A stretch of DNA of 64,000 nucleotides from Astrothelium macrocarpum. Lineage: Eukaryota > Ascomycota > Dothideomycetes > Trypetheliales > Trypetheliaceae. The position numbers and the translations under genes are program-made. Below the pieces are notes generated by a model that was not told the origin of the DNA, made no database searches, and saw nothing but the letters and a program-made list of their open reading frames with translations. Shown piece by piece: positions 23,208 through 35,149 of the stretch (its first letter is position 1; every line of letters begins with the position of its first letter). The stretch lies in contig JAGEMR010000043.1 of assembly GCA_021030915.1 (NCBI GenBank), positions 1 to 64,000 on the forward strand, in the 5' to 3' direction.

Positions 23208-24152
23208 TTGCGGATTGGGATATGGGGTAGATGCGACAAACCTCTGAAGAAGGAAGAAGAAGACAAAAAATTCGTTGTTGAGCGTTGTACCGTTATTAAA
23301 CGCTACCTAGCATCGGCTGTTGCTTTATTCTCATAGCGTCATGCATACTATACGCTCTGGCACCTTTTGAGATTTAGCGCAGCGCTTTGTTCATTTGATG
23401 GCATTCATCTGGCATATTTTTCGACCGAAGCGACTTGCAATGATTTATTGTAAGATATTTTTTTTTACCTAAAAAAAAGGAGATGAGGGGAGACAGCGAG
23501 CATTCTCGGGCGCCGCGCGAGGGAACAGGCCATCTCTTGTGGTGTTTTAGATGGGACTCTTTCTTTTATTTCCATTGATTGGACCTGCGAGGAGTGAATA
23601 CAGGTAGTTAAGGGGGATATAAGGGCATGTCATGTTGTATGTGATTAACTTGGGAATGCTAAGCAAATCTTTTCGACTGTTATATCTACGCGCTTTTTAT
23701 CTGCCTTGTTTATGTGCACGCTCGTTCGGATAATTGGCCAAGTATTGAGATTTGTAGATTTATCTTTCAAAACACAATGGAAAACATTGTGTCTGACAAT
23801 TTGACATGCGCAATACCCTGGCATGCTCCAATCGCTCTGATCCTTCACTAAGTTGGCGATATCCCAAGCATTGATCAACCCGAGCAGCGATCATGATCTG
23901 CAAATAGTGGCAAACTAAAAAGAGAGCAACAAGCGGGAGGCTTTCAGCCACCAGCGTCCATGGTATCAAGTGCCAAGCCCGCGCTGATTCAGCCCTGTGA
24001 ATGTCACATCAACACGTCGCTGGCGTTCCGAAAGACGACTTTGAAAGCGCAACTGCATCTTTGGATGGCTCGTTCGAAATCAATTGAACTATGGTTACAA
24101 AAGCCACTAGAATGAACGCCGCATTTCGATATCCTTTTAGGTCACACTACCT
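23208..24152. other. Intergenic region between F-box/WD40 gene and mitochondrial ATPase gene
   Basis: About 950 bases with the expected 3' and 5' flanks of two plus-strand genes. Short homopolymer runs (T and A near 23458-23478) are present. No gene, tRNA or repeat recognised. Confidence 0.4.
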
Positions 24153-26189
24153 ATGAGACCCTGTCTCAAACCGCCACCGCTCTCGCGGCGAGTCCTCCGT
24201 CGCACGCGTCCCACCCCAATTCTACTCTCATTCCAATCCCTTTCATCCATTGGCCATTCTCTTACTTCACATCAGTCACTTTTGACATTGCGTCTCCATT
24301 ATCTTTGCATCCACCAGGCTTTTGCGCTTGGGTACACACAGCGCCATTATGCAACGCTTCAGACAACCAATACAGGACCGCAGGGTGGGGCGAATCTACC
24401 TTTTAATGAGGAAGAGGACGGAGAGGATGGAAAGGGAAAGGAACAGGGGAAGCGGAAGGGAGAGGCCGGGGATTGGAGAGGCACGGCGTTCAAGATGGCC
24501 GAGAGCGCATTAACGACTTTGGCAAGTATTGCGATTTTGGGGTAAGTTTTGTGCTGCATTCCCAACGATTTCGAGCAAGTACGCTTTGATATGTGGCGGT
24601 GTCTGATCTTACCCTCGAACGAGACAGTCATGCATTTCATGAATCTTGGATCTTGTATTGGGGTCACCCCCAACATAATTTTCTCTCGTCAAGTCATGCG
24701 CAGTTCACTGAACTTGTGTTACTCGCTTGATATGTGAAGAACAGAGCTATCAGATCTGTAGACTTTGCTGGGAAAACCAGTGTGCTGATGAAATTGCAGA
24801 GCCGTAGGTTACAGCTATACCATATATTACAAATGGAACGTACTCCGGAAAATGGAGAATGCCTTCAAGCCCGGTGATCCAGTATTGGATCTGGCAGCCC
24901 GTGGCAAGGATAGAGACAAGGCTAATCTTCAGGACGAAGACCATTGGGTCATACGTGAAGATCAAGAGAAGATTGACGCTATTGTCAATGGCACGAGGGT
25001 CGGCACTTATCATTTAATGATTGGTGAAAAGGGCACAGGAAAATCATCGATGCTCATCGATGCCATGGCAAAGATTGATGGTGAAGGAGTTGCAATGTTC
25101 GAGGCTCACGCTGATCCCGAAATCTTCCGTATAAGACTTGGTAAAGCTTTGGATTTTGAGTTTCATGAAGATAACATTGGTTCTCTATTCTCGATTCGCG
25201 GACCTCGGGATGCGTCTGCATTGCTTGATATCGAGCGTGCTTTTAACAAACTTGAGAAAGTAGCGCTAAAGCGGAGAGAAACAGTCAAGAGGCCGTTAGT
25301 ATTGATCATCAACAGCGCACACTTACTACGCAATGACGATGCTGGACGGGACCTCCTCGAACTCATTCAACAACGAGCGGAGCAATGGGCTGCTAGCAAT
25401 CTAGTCACAACGATCATCAATAGCGACGATTACTGGGTCTACGAACGTCTAAAGCAACTTGCTACTCGGATGGAAGTAACAGCAATCATGGACCTGTCCA
25501 AACAAAAAGCCATGCTGGCCCTGAAAAAATACCGCATCAGATACCACGGAGAAGAACCATCTCCTGCGCTCCTTGAGCAAGTCTACAACAAAGTCGGCGG
25601 CCGTATTAGCTACCTCAACCGCGTTGCCCGCCATACCGACATGCTCAGAGTTTGTGATGACATTAATAAAAAGGAAAAAACCTGGTTCCTCAACCAATGC
25701 TGGATTCTTGGTGAAGAAATGGATGACGACGTCATGGACCAGCAGAAATACGCATCAGCAGCCATGGTTCTAGCCAAGGCCCTTGTTGATCGCGAGCGTG
25801 GCATGGTCAAAACATACGACCCCGAGTCGGGGCACATTCTACCGCAAATCCCACTGCATGAAGCCCGTGAGATCATGACGCGCGCAGACTTTATCGAGAG
25901 CTATGATCACATCAACATTTTTACCATCGATTCCAACGCCATGGTGCGAGCGGACTCAGTGCCTATGCAGAATGCGTTTAGAGAGATTTGTGGAAGAGAG
26001 GGATTTGAGGAATTTTTGGAAGCGACTCTGGAGAGGATTTCGGCGATTGAGAGTTTAGGGAGAACAAGGGAGCTTACAGTGAAGGATTTATGGGGCAAAG
26101 GGAAGTATCGATTCGAGGTGACGGGGCCTAAAGGGTCGGTGGAGAGAAGGGTGAGCATGGAGGTGGAATCTGGAAAGGAGGATGAATAA
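24153..26189 (+). CDS. Mitochondrial membrane-anchored AAA-type ATPase (Orc/STAND-like P-loop)
   Basis: Predicted 592-aa protein from exons 24153-24541 and 24800-26189; the 258-bp intron begins GTAAGT and ends TTGCAG. The N-terminus is rich in Arg, Ser, Pro and Leu without acidic residues (MRPCLKPPPLSRRVLRRTRP), fitting a mitochondrial presequence. An acidic/Lys linker precedes one membrane span (about 122-142) formed across the splice junction (TTLASIAILG-AVGYSYTIYY). The ATPase core follows: Walker A GEKGTGKSS near 205 and Walker B-like PLVLIINSAH near 293, then a sensor/helical lid region (KVGGRISYLNRVARHTDMLR). Fungi commonly carry proteins of this architecture with no assigned job; matrix protein quality control is a guess. 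Confidence 0.85.
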
Positions 26190-26747
26190 GAGAAGTCAGA
26201 TTTGAGCAGCTGTCAGTTGTAAGGTGACAACAAGGACGGCCTTTGTTGTCTTTGATTATCTGTATAATTTCTCTTTTTGTATTTCTAAATAAATGAACTA
26301 CTACAGTTCTCCAAGTATCATTAATCAGATAACAAACACAAGCAAGGGGTGGACAAAATCGTGCATAACGATTCACCCAATCACTCGCATTCTCGTTCGC
26401 TCTCTCGTTCTCCGTCTGACTCGCGCGATTTGCCAACCCGCGGCTTAGCGTCTGCGCCCTTATTCGCACTGCCAATGCTGGGGGCTTAGCGAGTCAAAAC
26501 TCCACATGATACAGCTGCGATTGACCTCACTCGTTTAGAGTATACTTTTTTTGGCCGCTGAGACGATCTAGTTGATGGATCATAAGGTTGCAGGTGGCAC
26601 AAGTGAGCTTATTACTCCTGCGAAAATTTGGTACATATAGCTTGGGTAGCTATTAGAGTATCCTAAATACTTGATAAGACGTTGTATTTTTCCGATTCAT
26701 TCTTCAAATCTTAGATTGAATATTGTCTCTCTAAAATCACTCCAAAG
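26190..26747. other. Intergenic region
   Basis: About 560 bases between two plus-strand frames. A CTCGCATTCTCGTTCGCTCT-type pyrimidine-rich segment near 26380-26420 is the only visible bias. No gene found. Confidence 0.35.
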
Positions 26748-27311
26748 ATGTTAATATTAGCACTCAATGCGGAACTCCGTCCCCTGAAAAAATCAATCAA
26801 CTCCGAGAAGACCCTCCCTCTAACTGCATCCCAGCGTTGCAGAGGTCCAATCATCTCCCTCTCCCCACCTTCTCCTAACCAAGTAGAAGAGCCTGTCCTC
26901 CCCGTCTTTACAAACTCTGTTTCTGCACCCGCTCCAGCCCTATCAGAAGCCGTGCATACCTCCAGAACCCAAGCTACAAGTTCCCAATCACCCAGCTTAT
27001 CGAAGTCTACTTCAAGTCGCGTCTCTGTCCTATCTCAAACTCAACGAGTCACACTTTCCAGGCCTCCAGAGACCGCCATTATCGTCACGTCAGACTCAGC
27101 GCCGGACGATCCATCAAGTTCTCGGTCCGTAGGATCAGACGGTACAATACGAACGACATTAATGGAGAAGATCCTCAAACACGGGCGGCGATGGCAGTAC
27201 AGAGCGATAGGGGCACCAGGGGTTGCAATAAGAAATGTCGCTCGCGATTGCAAGAGATATAACTCGTCGAAGCCTCCTAGAGAGAACCCCAGACTGTTTG
27301 AAACAGTTTAA
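26748..27311 (+). CDS. Hypothetical Ser/Pro-rich protein
   Basis: A 187-codon ATG-started frame not shadowed by any stronger gene. The product is low-complexity (Ser, Pro, Thr, Val) for the first 130 residues and turns basic at the C-terminus (KHGRRWQYRAIGAPGVAIRN). No domain, signal peptide or membrane segment is evident. The upstream 60 bases are pyrimidine-rich and compatible with a promoter/5' UTR. I do not recognise it; it could be lineage-specific or a chance frame. Confidence 0.4.
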   Translation: MLILALNAELRPLKKSINSEKTLPLTASQRCRGPIISLSPPSPNQVEEPVLPVFTNSVSAPAPALSEAVHTSRTQATSSQSPSLSKSTSSRVSVLSQTQRVTLSRPPETAIIVTSDSAPDDPSSSRSVGSDGTIRTTLMEKILKHGRRWQYRAIGAPGVAIRNVARDCKRYNSSKPPRENPRLFETV

Positions 27312-27856
27312 TATTGTGTTAAACTTCGCTGAGAAATAAATTTAGCATTTTCTCTGTTATCATTGTTGAAGGCCTCACTACAACACGTGTGGCGAATTAT
27401 CTCACGCGCTCGTGGGTGACATATTTTATTGCACCCGCCAGTGGAAGCATCAGCCTTGGCTATGAGTCCGGCGGCTCTGGTGCTGGGTGTAAATCCCTTT
27501 TCGTCATTGGAAGCGCAATGTTGAGGAATGAAGCGATTTGGACAACATAAGATTGGGAGAGCGCTGGAAGGAGGGTACAATGAATGTTCACGAAAGAGGA
27601 TCAAGCCCGCGGTTTGCTTTTTACAGGCAGTATGGGGTGAGATTGTTTGTGGGAAATTTGAGAGATCTTGCAGAAAAGAGCTGCTTCCAAATGAACGTAA
27701 ATAAGGAGATCAAGGAGCTGGGACGAAAACGTTGCAATGCCATATAAAGCCATTCGATACCCGTTTCGGCTCCAGAAATGCACGTGAATGATAAAGAGGC
27801 ATAGAACAAGTCCCAGAAGCGAACCAAATCATGAAATTGAAGCCAAAATCCTCGAT
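27312..27856. other. Intergenic region between converging genes
   Basis: About 545 bases between the hypothetical gene (plus) and the end of the EXPERA gene (minus). Short frames on both strands lack features. Nothing recognised. Confidence 0.35.
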
Positions 27857-28818
27857 TTATTGGCGCTTTTTCGTGTCTGTTGCAGTTTCTAAACCGTCCA
27901 AAATTTCTTGCCCAAAGACATATACCATATAGATCGGCAATACTAGCCATGCACCACTGCGATGGGTTAGCTTCCCTGATTCTCCCATCATGGCCAGAAC
28001 TCGTTTCTTCACTCACTTGGGTAAAATCCAGTATTGAATTAGATCAGGCCAAGAATTATGCCCGATGTGATTAAATCCAGAGTATGCCTCATTCAGGACT
28101 AACGTCAAATTAGCCCATCTCACCGGTCACTTCCGCCAGCACCCCACCCCCTTCCAAGAGGGAAAAAGAGACCATCTCACTTACAATACAGCACCGTCTT
28201 ACTAAGTGTCATCAAACTCGTCCCAAACCCCACCAACACCGCCCACGCCGCCCACCTCCCGCCCACACTCCTCCCCTCCCCCAACCAGCCCAAGCGCAAC
28301 CCCACCCTCCGCACCTCCTTCCCCTTGACACCAGCCTCCGTCTCCTTCCCATACGCCATCAGAATCCACAGGTATATCGCATACCCGACGAGCTCGACGG
28401 CGTTCAGCGTACCCTGCGCGGCAGTAAAGCCGTCGTGCGCCTCCCACGCGGGAAAGCCGTACACGTGGTCGACCTGGCCGTACAACGCGTACAGATGCCA
28501 CACCGGCCAGTGCAGCGAGCCGCCCGGCATGCTGTGCGGCCGCAGCAGCACGTAGCCCGTGTCCCACACCACGAGCGGCACCGAGATGGCGAGCCAGATG
28601 AGCGTCAGGCGCGACGGCATGTGTGTCCATTGCGAGGAGGAGGAGGTGGTGGTGGTGGTGGAGGCTTTGGAGGCGCGGGCGGAGGAGGCGCGTTTGGATG
28701 GCGACGTGTCGGCGTCCATGGTGTCGTCGCTGTCGGTGGCGGTGGTGGTGCCGGTTTGTTTGGACGGCGAGAAGGTGGGTGGAGGGAAGTTTTTGGGATG
28801 ATTGCGGGTGGAGACCAT
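27857..28818 (-). CDS. EXPERA-domain membrane protein (emopamil-binding/sterol isomerase-like fold)
   Basis: Predicted 271-aa ER membrane protein. Minus-strand exons are 28185-28818, 28017-28098 and 27857-27956; introns of 86 and 60 bp have GTAAGT and GTGAGT donors. After a Ser/Thr-rich N-terminus come membrane segments LTLIWLAISVPLVVWDTGYV, the core HVYGFPAWEAHDGFTAAQGT with LNAVELVGYAIYLWILMAYG, and the spliced C-terminal half NEAYSGFNHIGHNSWPDLIQ, YWILPN and GAWLVLPIYMVYVFGQEI. These are EXPERA (EBP/TM6SF/sigma-2 receptor) features. Family members isomerise sterols or bind lipids; which applies here cannot be read from sequence. The last two exons would be missed by a simple frame search. 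Confidence 0.85.
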
Positions 28819-29434
28819 AATGGAAAACTTTATTGTAAGAGAGTTAGGGGATGGTTCTCGGGATATAGAGTTTCAATTGTCCCGCGCTAAACGTTGGCAT
28901 GCGGAGCGAAGGGAGGTTTGTTGTCGCAGGTTCGCGCCGATGATGCGGAGTTTGTTTGATGGAGGGGGTTGGTTCCCATTTTCTTAGGCCTGTTTCTTGT
29001 CTTGCTTCCATCAACGTATGCCATGTGAAATGATTCAAATCGCTGCTTAATATCGTATGATTATAGACAAAAAAAGCTAGAGAACATCAAGACCATTGAG
29101 GCTGCTGTGTTCTCCTAAAGAACGCCATCGTTCACATTAACAAGTCTCATTACTTACGTCAGAGTTGCTTCCTTTTTGCAATAGCCGAACACTCACAGCG
29201 TTTCAATTGATAGCACTGTCTCAAATAAGAAGATGGAAATAGCACTTTGCTACATACTGGCTTACATTGCAGGTCGTTTCTCTCTGTCTCGGTTGAAGAA
29301 ACGCATCAAGTCCCAAAACGCCTCATTTCCAACGCAAGTCCATAAGGCTCAATCAACCACAGCGGACTATCGCATTTCAAATTTTTTTTGTTTGTTTCCT
29401 TTCCATTCTGGCTCGCTGGTATTGCTGGTCTAGA
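28819..29434. other. Intergenic region between EXPERA gene start and acyltransferase end
   Basis: About 615 bases that should contain the EXPERA promoter (right next to 28818) and the 3' end of the acyltransferase. No RNA gene or repeat found. Confidence 0.35.
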
Positions 29435-30820
29435 TCAACCGACAAATTGCCCATACCTCGCGAATTCTTCGTCCGCTCTCAATCTTTCCAAGTCTTCATC
29501 CCTCAAGCAGACTGCGACTGCAATTTCGCCATCGAGAGTCTTGGGCATCAAATAAACCAAGCTCTCGACCGTATCAAACAATGGTCTCCGCACAGCCTCT
29601 GGCTTGCCCAATCCGAGGTTAAAGTCAAGCTCGTAGCAGTTTAGCTTGGCCCAAGAACTCAACATGAGGTCCTTGGACAAATCAATAGTTGCTGTAAACG
29701 AAACAGTGTCTTTATCCGGCGAGCGGCTGAGAAATGTGGCGAGCGCACGGGTATTATACGCAAGATTCGACGTCTTGGTATCAACAGCAGAACGCAACTC
29801 TGCTGCGACATGGCCCAATTGCCTTTCAGTTAGTTCTCGGGCCGTGCACGTGTGGTAGGTCATGTTCTGTAGGAGACCTGGGTAAGTCTGCGGTATATTT
29901 AGGTAACGTCGCACATCAACAGCGCGGGCAAACTCCAACTCTTCCGTTGGCCTGAGACGAGGAAGACGCGCACGTGTGACGGATTTCCAGATGAATGCGG
30001 TGAGAGCATCATCAGTGGAGACATAGCCTATTGAATCAGGAAGAGAATTGGTGGCCAGGGATTTCAGAGTCACCAGTGAGGCAGAAGAAAAGGTAAAATA
30101 GCTCCAAGTGCATCGCGGCACAACTGGCGGCGATGATTGTTCTTTAGAGTTTCGATCAGTGGGATGAGATGGAGCAGGTGGAGGTAGTATTTGATGGGCG
30201 AGTTCCGGACCTGGTTGGTAGCTTTCATCCAACACTGGGATCATGTTATGGCGGTCAAGATTGCCGGATGATAACTCTTCTTCGGTCAGCTTCTCATTAC
30301 GACAGGCTTTTGAGAAGAGATGAATGATATGTCCTTGACCGGTTGCATCCATCACTTGGTGTTGGCCCACGAAAGTCAACAATAAACCACCGTTGATGAA
30401 ATTGGCTTGAAGCCCAAACACTGGAACTGCTTTTGACGCAGGTCTTTCAGAGTTTCTGGCTAGGGTTTTGCAAAGTGCTATCGTGTTCTCGTCCAGCATT
30501 TTAATCGGAAAATCGGCTTGTCTCAAAGCGTCCATTGTAGGCGCTGACAGATCACCGCTGAGGTCTTGGACAACCAGAAGCGGGATTTTGCCTGATGGTT
30601 TGATCTTGAACACTCCCGTGTTGCCTTCACTCGCACCCTCGTTGTAGACCTGACCAGCTAGCCATGGAAAACTAATGGACAATCGTTCAAGGCCGTCTCT
30701 AAGTGTGTTAAAGATGATAGAGTGCGGAATACTGGCAGGCAACGGAAAACATAAGCATATCTGTGTATAGATATTGAGCAGTGATTGTTGTCCAAAAATG
30801 TCAAGATAACTATCCGACAT
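29435..30820 (-). CDS. BAHD-type acyltransferase, trichothecene 3-O-acetyltransferase (TRI101)-like family
   Basis: Predicted 461-aa CoA-dependent acyltransferase. The frame is open to 30868 but only from a TTG; the ATG at 30820 gives MSDSYLDIFGQQSLLNIYTQ, a normal family start. The catalytic HXXXD motif is HQVMD at residues 154-158. The second family motif, DFGWG, is altered to DFNLGLG about residue 405 followed by KPEAVRRP. Such enzymes acetylate hydroxyl groups of secondary metabolites or xenobiotics in the cytosol, including protective acetylation of trichothecenes in producers, but no biosynthetic genes are nearby and the substrate is unknown. Its start lies under 300 bases from transposon island 31107-35147. 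Confidence 0.85.
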   Translation of the reverse strand: MSDSYLDIFGQQSLLNIYTQICLCFPLPASIPHSIIFNTLRDGLERLSISFPWLAGQVYNEGASEGNTGVFKIKPSGKIPLLVVQDLSGDLSAPTMDALRQADFPIKMLDENTIALCKTLARNSERPASKAVPVFGLQANFINGGLLLTFVGQHQVMDATGQGHIIHLFSKACRNEKLTEEELSSGNLDRHNMIPVLDESYQPGPELAHQILPPPAPSHPTDRNSKEQSSPPVVPRCTWSYFTFSSASLVTLKSLATNSLPDSIGYVSTDDALTAFIWKSVTRARLPRLRPTEELEFARAVDVRRYLNIPQTYPGLLQNMTYHTCTARELTERQLGHVAAELRSAVDTKTSNLAYNTRALATFLSRSPDKDTVSFTATIDLSKDLMLSSWAKLNCYELDFNLGLGKPEAVRRPLFDTVESLVYLMPKTLDGEIAVAVCLRDEDLERLRADEEFARYGQFVG

Positions 30821-31429
30821 TGTTGAACTCACAATTTCGTGTACGATAGATGAATGGAAATGGTCCAATACACAGCTTAACGTGCCTTTCTACATTGATG
30901 ACGAGCTGCCAGTGAAGAGAGAAAACTGAGAGGACTGCGGCGAATACTTTCATCGCTGATTGGTGGATAACCCACCACCCAAGGTCTGACTTCAATTCGC
31001 TCAGTGTAGCCCTCATGAGAAGTACGTCGATTTGCATTTTGTGCATGTTGTAAGGTTTCAATTTGCGCTGATTTTAATAGAACGCCTTGACTGTAAGACG
31101 GTGTTAGGAGTCAACGCCACCTTCTGCACGGCCCACATTTCTGCACATCCGAATTTTGATCAACCCCACGAATTCAAATACGAATTACACCATCAATATG
31201 AGCCCAATTGATGCAACGATTACTGAAACAAATACATAAAAACGTTCTAATTATATTCAGATAATTAAAAAATATGAAATCAATTATTCAACGTTATTAT
31301 ATTATTATAAAAATCTCATCAAATCTTATATAATTATTATTTATAAAATAATTATTAAATTTTTATTATATTAGAAATTTATTTTAATTTAATGAATTAA
31401 TATATTTATAAATTATGATATTCTATCTA

Positions 31430-33302
31430 ACGTGGTTTACCACTCAGCCGGTCATATCAGTCAGTCGGTCACTTTCCGCACCAAGAAACCACTTAAATTT
31501 TTGTCGCGTTCTAACTTTTTAACGATTATATCAATTTATATTAAAGAAGAGAATATTATTCTTATTATTAATGCAATTCAGTCTGTAAAATTTCAAGATA
31601 AAAATTTAAACCAACACATAATTGCGAAATATTATAATATCTTATAGAATTCATTAAATGATAGAATAAATAACCGACAATAATACGCGTCAATTTAATC
31701 ACAATATCATAAACTGGATCAATTTGAAGAATAATCGTTAGTCAAATACATATTCGATCAAAATTCAAAAGGATTCCCACTGCGCCTTTCTAATATGGAA
31801 GATATGGCCAATTTTTTATTGAAATCGCATGAAGGTAAATCAGTTGGCAGGCACTGGATAAGACAATTTATCGACGCACAATCAGACCTTAAAACCAAAT
31901 TCAATCGCCCATACGATTATCAAAGAATATTATAAAAAGATCCAAAAATTATTTTAGATTGATTTGAATTATTATATAATATAATAAATAAATATGGAAT
32001 ATATAAAAAGGATATCTATAATTTCAATGAAATAGATTTCATGATGGATATAATAATCGTATTAATGGTGATAATATATATTAAAAGACGTAATAAAGCC
32101 AAATCTATATAATCTAATAATCGGGAATGGGTTATAATCATTGAATATATCAATATTAAGAATTGGTGCATTCCGTCTTTTATCATCATTCAAGGCGCCT
32201 ATAATCTCATGAATTGGATTACAGAATCAGAATTTTCCGATAATTGGATCATTAAATCTACTTTTAATAAATGGACCGATAATAAAATAAATTTGGATTG
32301 GATTCAATATTTTGATAAATATATAAAAGATTATTCAAAAGATATATATCAATTATTAATTATTAATGAATATGAAAGCCATTTATCAGTCGAATTCAAT
32401 AAATTTTATGATAAAAATAAAATTATTCTAATCAATATATCTATATATTCATTTTATTTATTTCAATTATTGGATATCGTATTATATTCATCTTTAAAAT
32501 GTATATATGATGATGAAATTAATTTATTGATCAAAATTATGATTAATCATATTATTAAATCCGAATTCTTTATCGCGTTTAAATCCGCCCATTTCAAAAT
32601 TTTTATAGAATCAAATATCAAATCTGGATTCAGAGGAACTGGAATTATATCTTGGAATTCAGATTTTATAATTTCCAAATTAGATATTCATTTAAAAATA
32701 TCTATATCGTCGAATAATCGTCCGTCAACCGCTCATGAATAGAAATCGCAAATTCCTTCCAATCCCCAATAAATAATCAAATAATCCAATTTCATCAAAA
32801 AATGAATTTCTGTTCATCAAAAAAATTCTCCAATACCAATTATTAAAATTGTAAATTAGATGACGAAGAATGCGCAGATAATGGCGTATTCAATTATCTT
32901 TTTGATTGAACGAATACGTATTCTTGAAGACGCAAATATGGCATTTGTAAAACATCGGAGGGCCAAAAAATCACGTATATAGTTTGAAGAAATATTTAAT
33001 ATAAATGATTTTATAAAATTATTGACTGAAAAGGGTTCGAAAAAACGGTGTATATCTGATAAAGACGAAAATAATAATCCATCAAAAAAGACGATAGCGG
33101 CTTTACGACGATATAATAATTACGGTATAATTGGGCATAATACACGTATTTGTAATAAAATTGAAAAAATAGATACTGAATCAGAATCTGATGAAAAATA
33201 AATAAATTTTCAAATTATTGTTGTGTGTATTAATGTTGATGGGGTATCTGATGCGGAAAGTGACCGACTGACTGATATGACCGGCTGAGTGGTAAACCAC
33301 GT
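31430..33302 (+). mobile_element. Fot/pogo-type element D, best-preserved copy
   Basis: A 1,873-bp element with TA duplications (31428-31429 and 33303-33304) and perfect long TIRs starting ACGTGGTTTACCACTCAGCC. It lies inside element E. The internal transposase is recognisable in pieces: an N-terminal segment following the TIR (31500-31650), a long DDE_1 fragment (32209-32742) and a C-terminal GHNTR zinc knuckle near 33130-33155. It is the least AT-mutated copy and so the best guide to the family. Several in-frame stops make it inactive. Confidence 0.92.
32209..32742 (+). pseudogene. DDE_1 catalytic-domain fragment of pogo/Fot transposase
   Basis: A 177-codon open stretch inside element D. 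The translation follows the order of the fungal pogo DDE_1 domain: a W-rich WITES...KW...WIQYFDKYIKD region, LLIINEYESHLSVEF (where active members have LDGHESH with the second catalytic Asp, here changed), LFQLLDIVLYSSLK, FFIAFKSAH, then IKSGFRGTGIISWNSDFIIS and a RPSTAHE tail. Amino-acid changes are those expected from C-to-T mutation (many Ile, Asn, Lys, Tyr). It is a dead remnant. Confidence 0.88.
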
Positions 33303-35149
33303 TATTATTTAAATGATTCGGAATTTTATTATTAATATTAATAAAAAAAAAATTAAAAAAAAATGAATAAATTATTTTATTTAATATTATCAGTTATTAT
33401 TAAAATCAGTATTTTTTATTATATTTGATCTTATATAAAAAAAGATAAATAATTATATTCAATTTCAGTTATATTTTAATATAATATAAATTATTAAAAT
33501 ATATTATTTTGTTATTAATAATTTAAAAAATAAAAATTAAAATTAAATAATATCGTATTTTATTTTATAATATATATAATATAAATAAAAAAGATTTTAT
33601 TATAAATCAAATTACGAAATATTATTATATATTTAATAAAATAATTTATGAATATAATCATTTTCAAAAATCAGATATAAATGATTTTTATTTATGAATT
33701 ATTATTTTTATTATAATTATTATAAATAAAAAAATCTTATTTTTTTTATTCATTTATAATATTTAATCTAATATCATATAGAATTCATAATTTTAATATA
33801 TGAATTCTATTATTCATAAATATAATTTTATATCATTTTTATTAGATTAGATAAATAATAAAATTGGATTAATTTGATTTAAAAAGATATTCAATAAAAA
33901 TATTAAAAATAAAATTAATAATAATTTTAAATAAAAATTATTTATAATAAATGGCCATAATTTTTATTTTATTATAAAATTTTTTAATTATTATCATAAA
34001 TAATAAATTCTGATTATTATTTATTTTTTTTATTTTATTCATTAATTTTAATCGTTAAATATGAATTTATTCAGATTATTAATTGAATATTATAATATCA
34101 AATTAAATAATTAAATTCAGTATATATAAAATCTATTTTTATTTATTAAAATTGATTTTTTTCTATTATTTTGGAAAATATATAAAAAGATATTTATATT
34201 TTAAAATATTGAAAATGAATGATTTAAAATTGGATTTTAATTATTCGATTTATTAATAATATTTAATTAAATTAATAATCAATAATTTTAAAAAAATTTA
34301 AATCAAATTTTTAATTCAGATTTTTCAATTATTATTTCAATAAATGAATGAAAATGATTTTATAAATATATTAATAATCAATTAAATTCATTATTATAAA
34401 AAAGAATTAATAAATTTAAAATATTTTTTTTTAATAAAATATCGAAAATTATTTTTTAAAAATAGAAATTTATAATCTAAAAATAATGATTAAAATTTAA
34501 AAATAATAAATAAATCAGCGAAAATAACTGAAAATATCTTCTGAATATAATAAAATAATATTTTATAATCTCAATAAAATAATATTTATTTATAAAATAT
34601 AATAATAGAAAAAAAAAACAGAATAATTTAAAAAAGAATAAAAAAATATTCAAAAAATATAATAATAAATTAAAAAATAAATTGAAATTGAATAAAAAAT
34701 AGAATGAAAACGGGTTTATGAGAAAATTCAATAATAATAGAAGAAAAAATAAATTATTCAATAATGATAAAAATAAAAAATAATTGAATAATGAATAATG
34801 AATAAATAATTAAAATTCGAATTATAATAAAATAAACGGAATTAATAAATTCAATGAAAAATATCAAATAAAATTCAGAATATTATATATATAAATGAAA
34901 AAATATTAAATAAAATAAAAATGATTTTTTATTCAAATCATTCAGAATGATATTTATAAATTTCATTATATTATAAAAATCAAAATTAATGATTCAAATA
35001 AAATATATAAATTAGAATTATTAATTAATTTTAATTTCATTTTATTATTTATTTTTATTATTGAGATAATTACATTCAAAGGTTTGGTGGTGAGAATTAA
35101 TTCGGGTGTGCAGAAATGTGGGCCGTGCAGAAGATGGCGTTGACTCCTA

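Larger units (their letters stand above)
31107..35147 (+). mobile_element. Large TIR element E containing nested element D
   Basis: It is bounded by inverted repeats of about 44 bp (left GGAGTCAACGCCACCTTCTG, right the reverse complement with single-base differences) and flanked by TA at 31105-31106 and 35148-35149. Each TIR contains two TCTGCAC sub-repeats. Length is 4,041 bp; without D and its duplication it is about 2.17 kb. The interior right of D is almost pure A/T but aligns loosely with the DDE-domain part of D (about 33860-34260), suggesting an extremely RIP-degraded pogo-like transposase. A 94-codon Phe/Leu-rich frame at 34477-34761 is composition noise. Confidence 0.85.

Noticed and set aside
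27621..28016. 131-codon minus-strand frame downstream of the EXPERA gene
   Set aside because: The first part overlaps the true last exon in another frame; splicing at 27957-28016 restores the family sequence instead.
34477..34761. 94-codon Phe/Leu-rich minus-strand frame that looks like a membrane protein
   Set aside because: It lies inside RIP-degraded element E; A-rich DNA read on the other strand gives Phe/Leu runs by composition alone.
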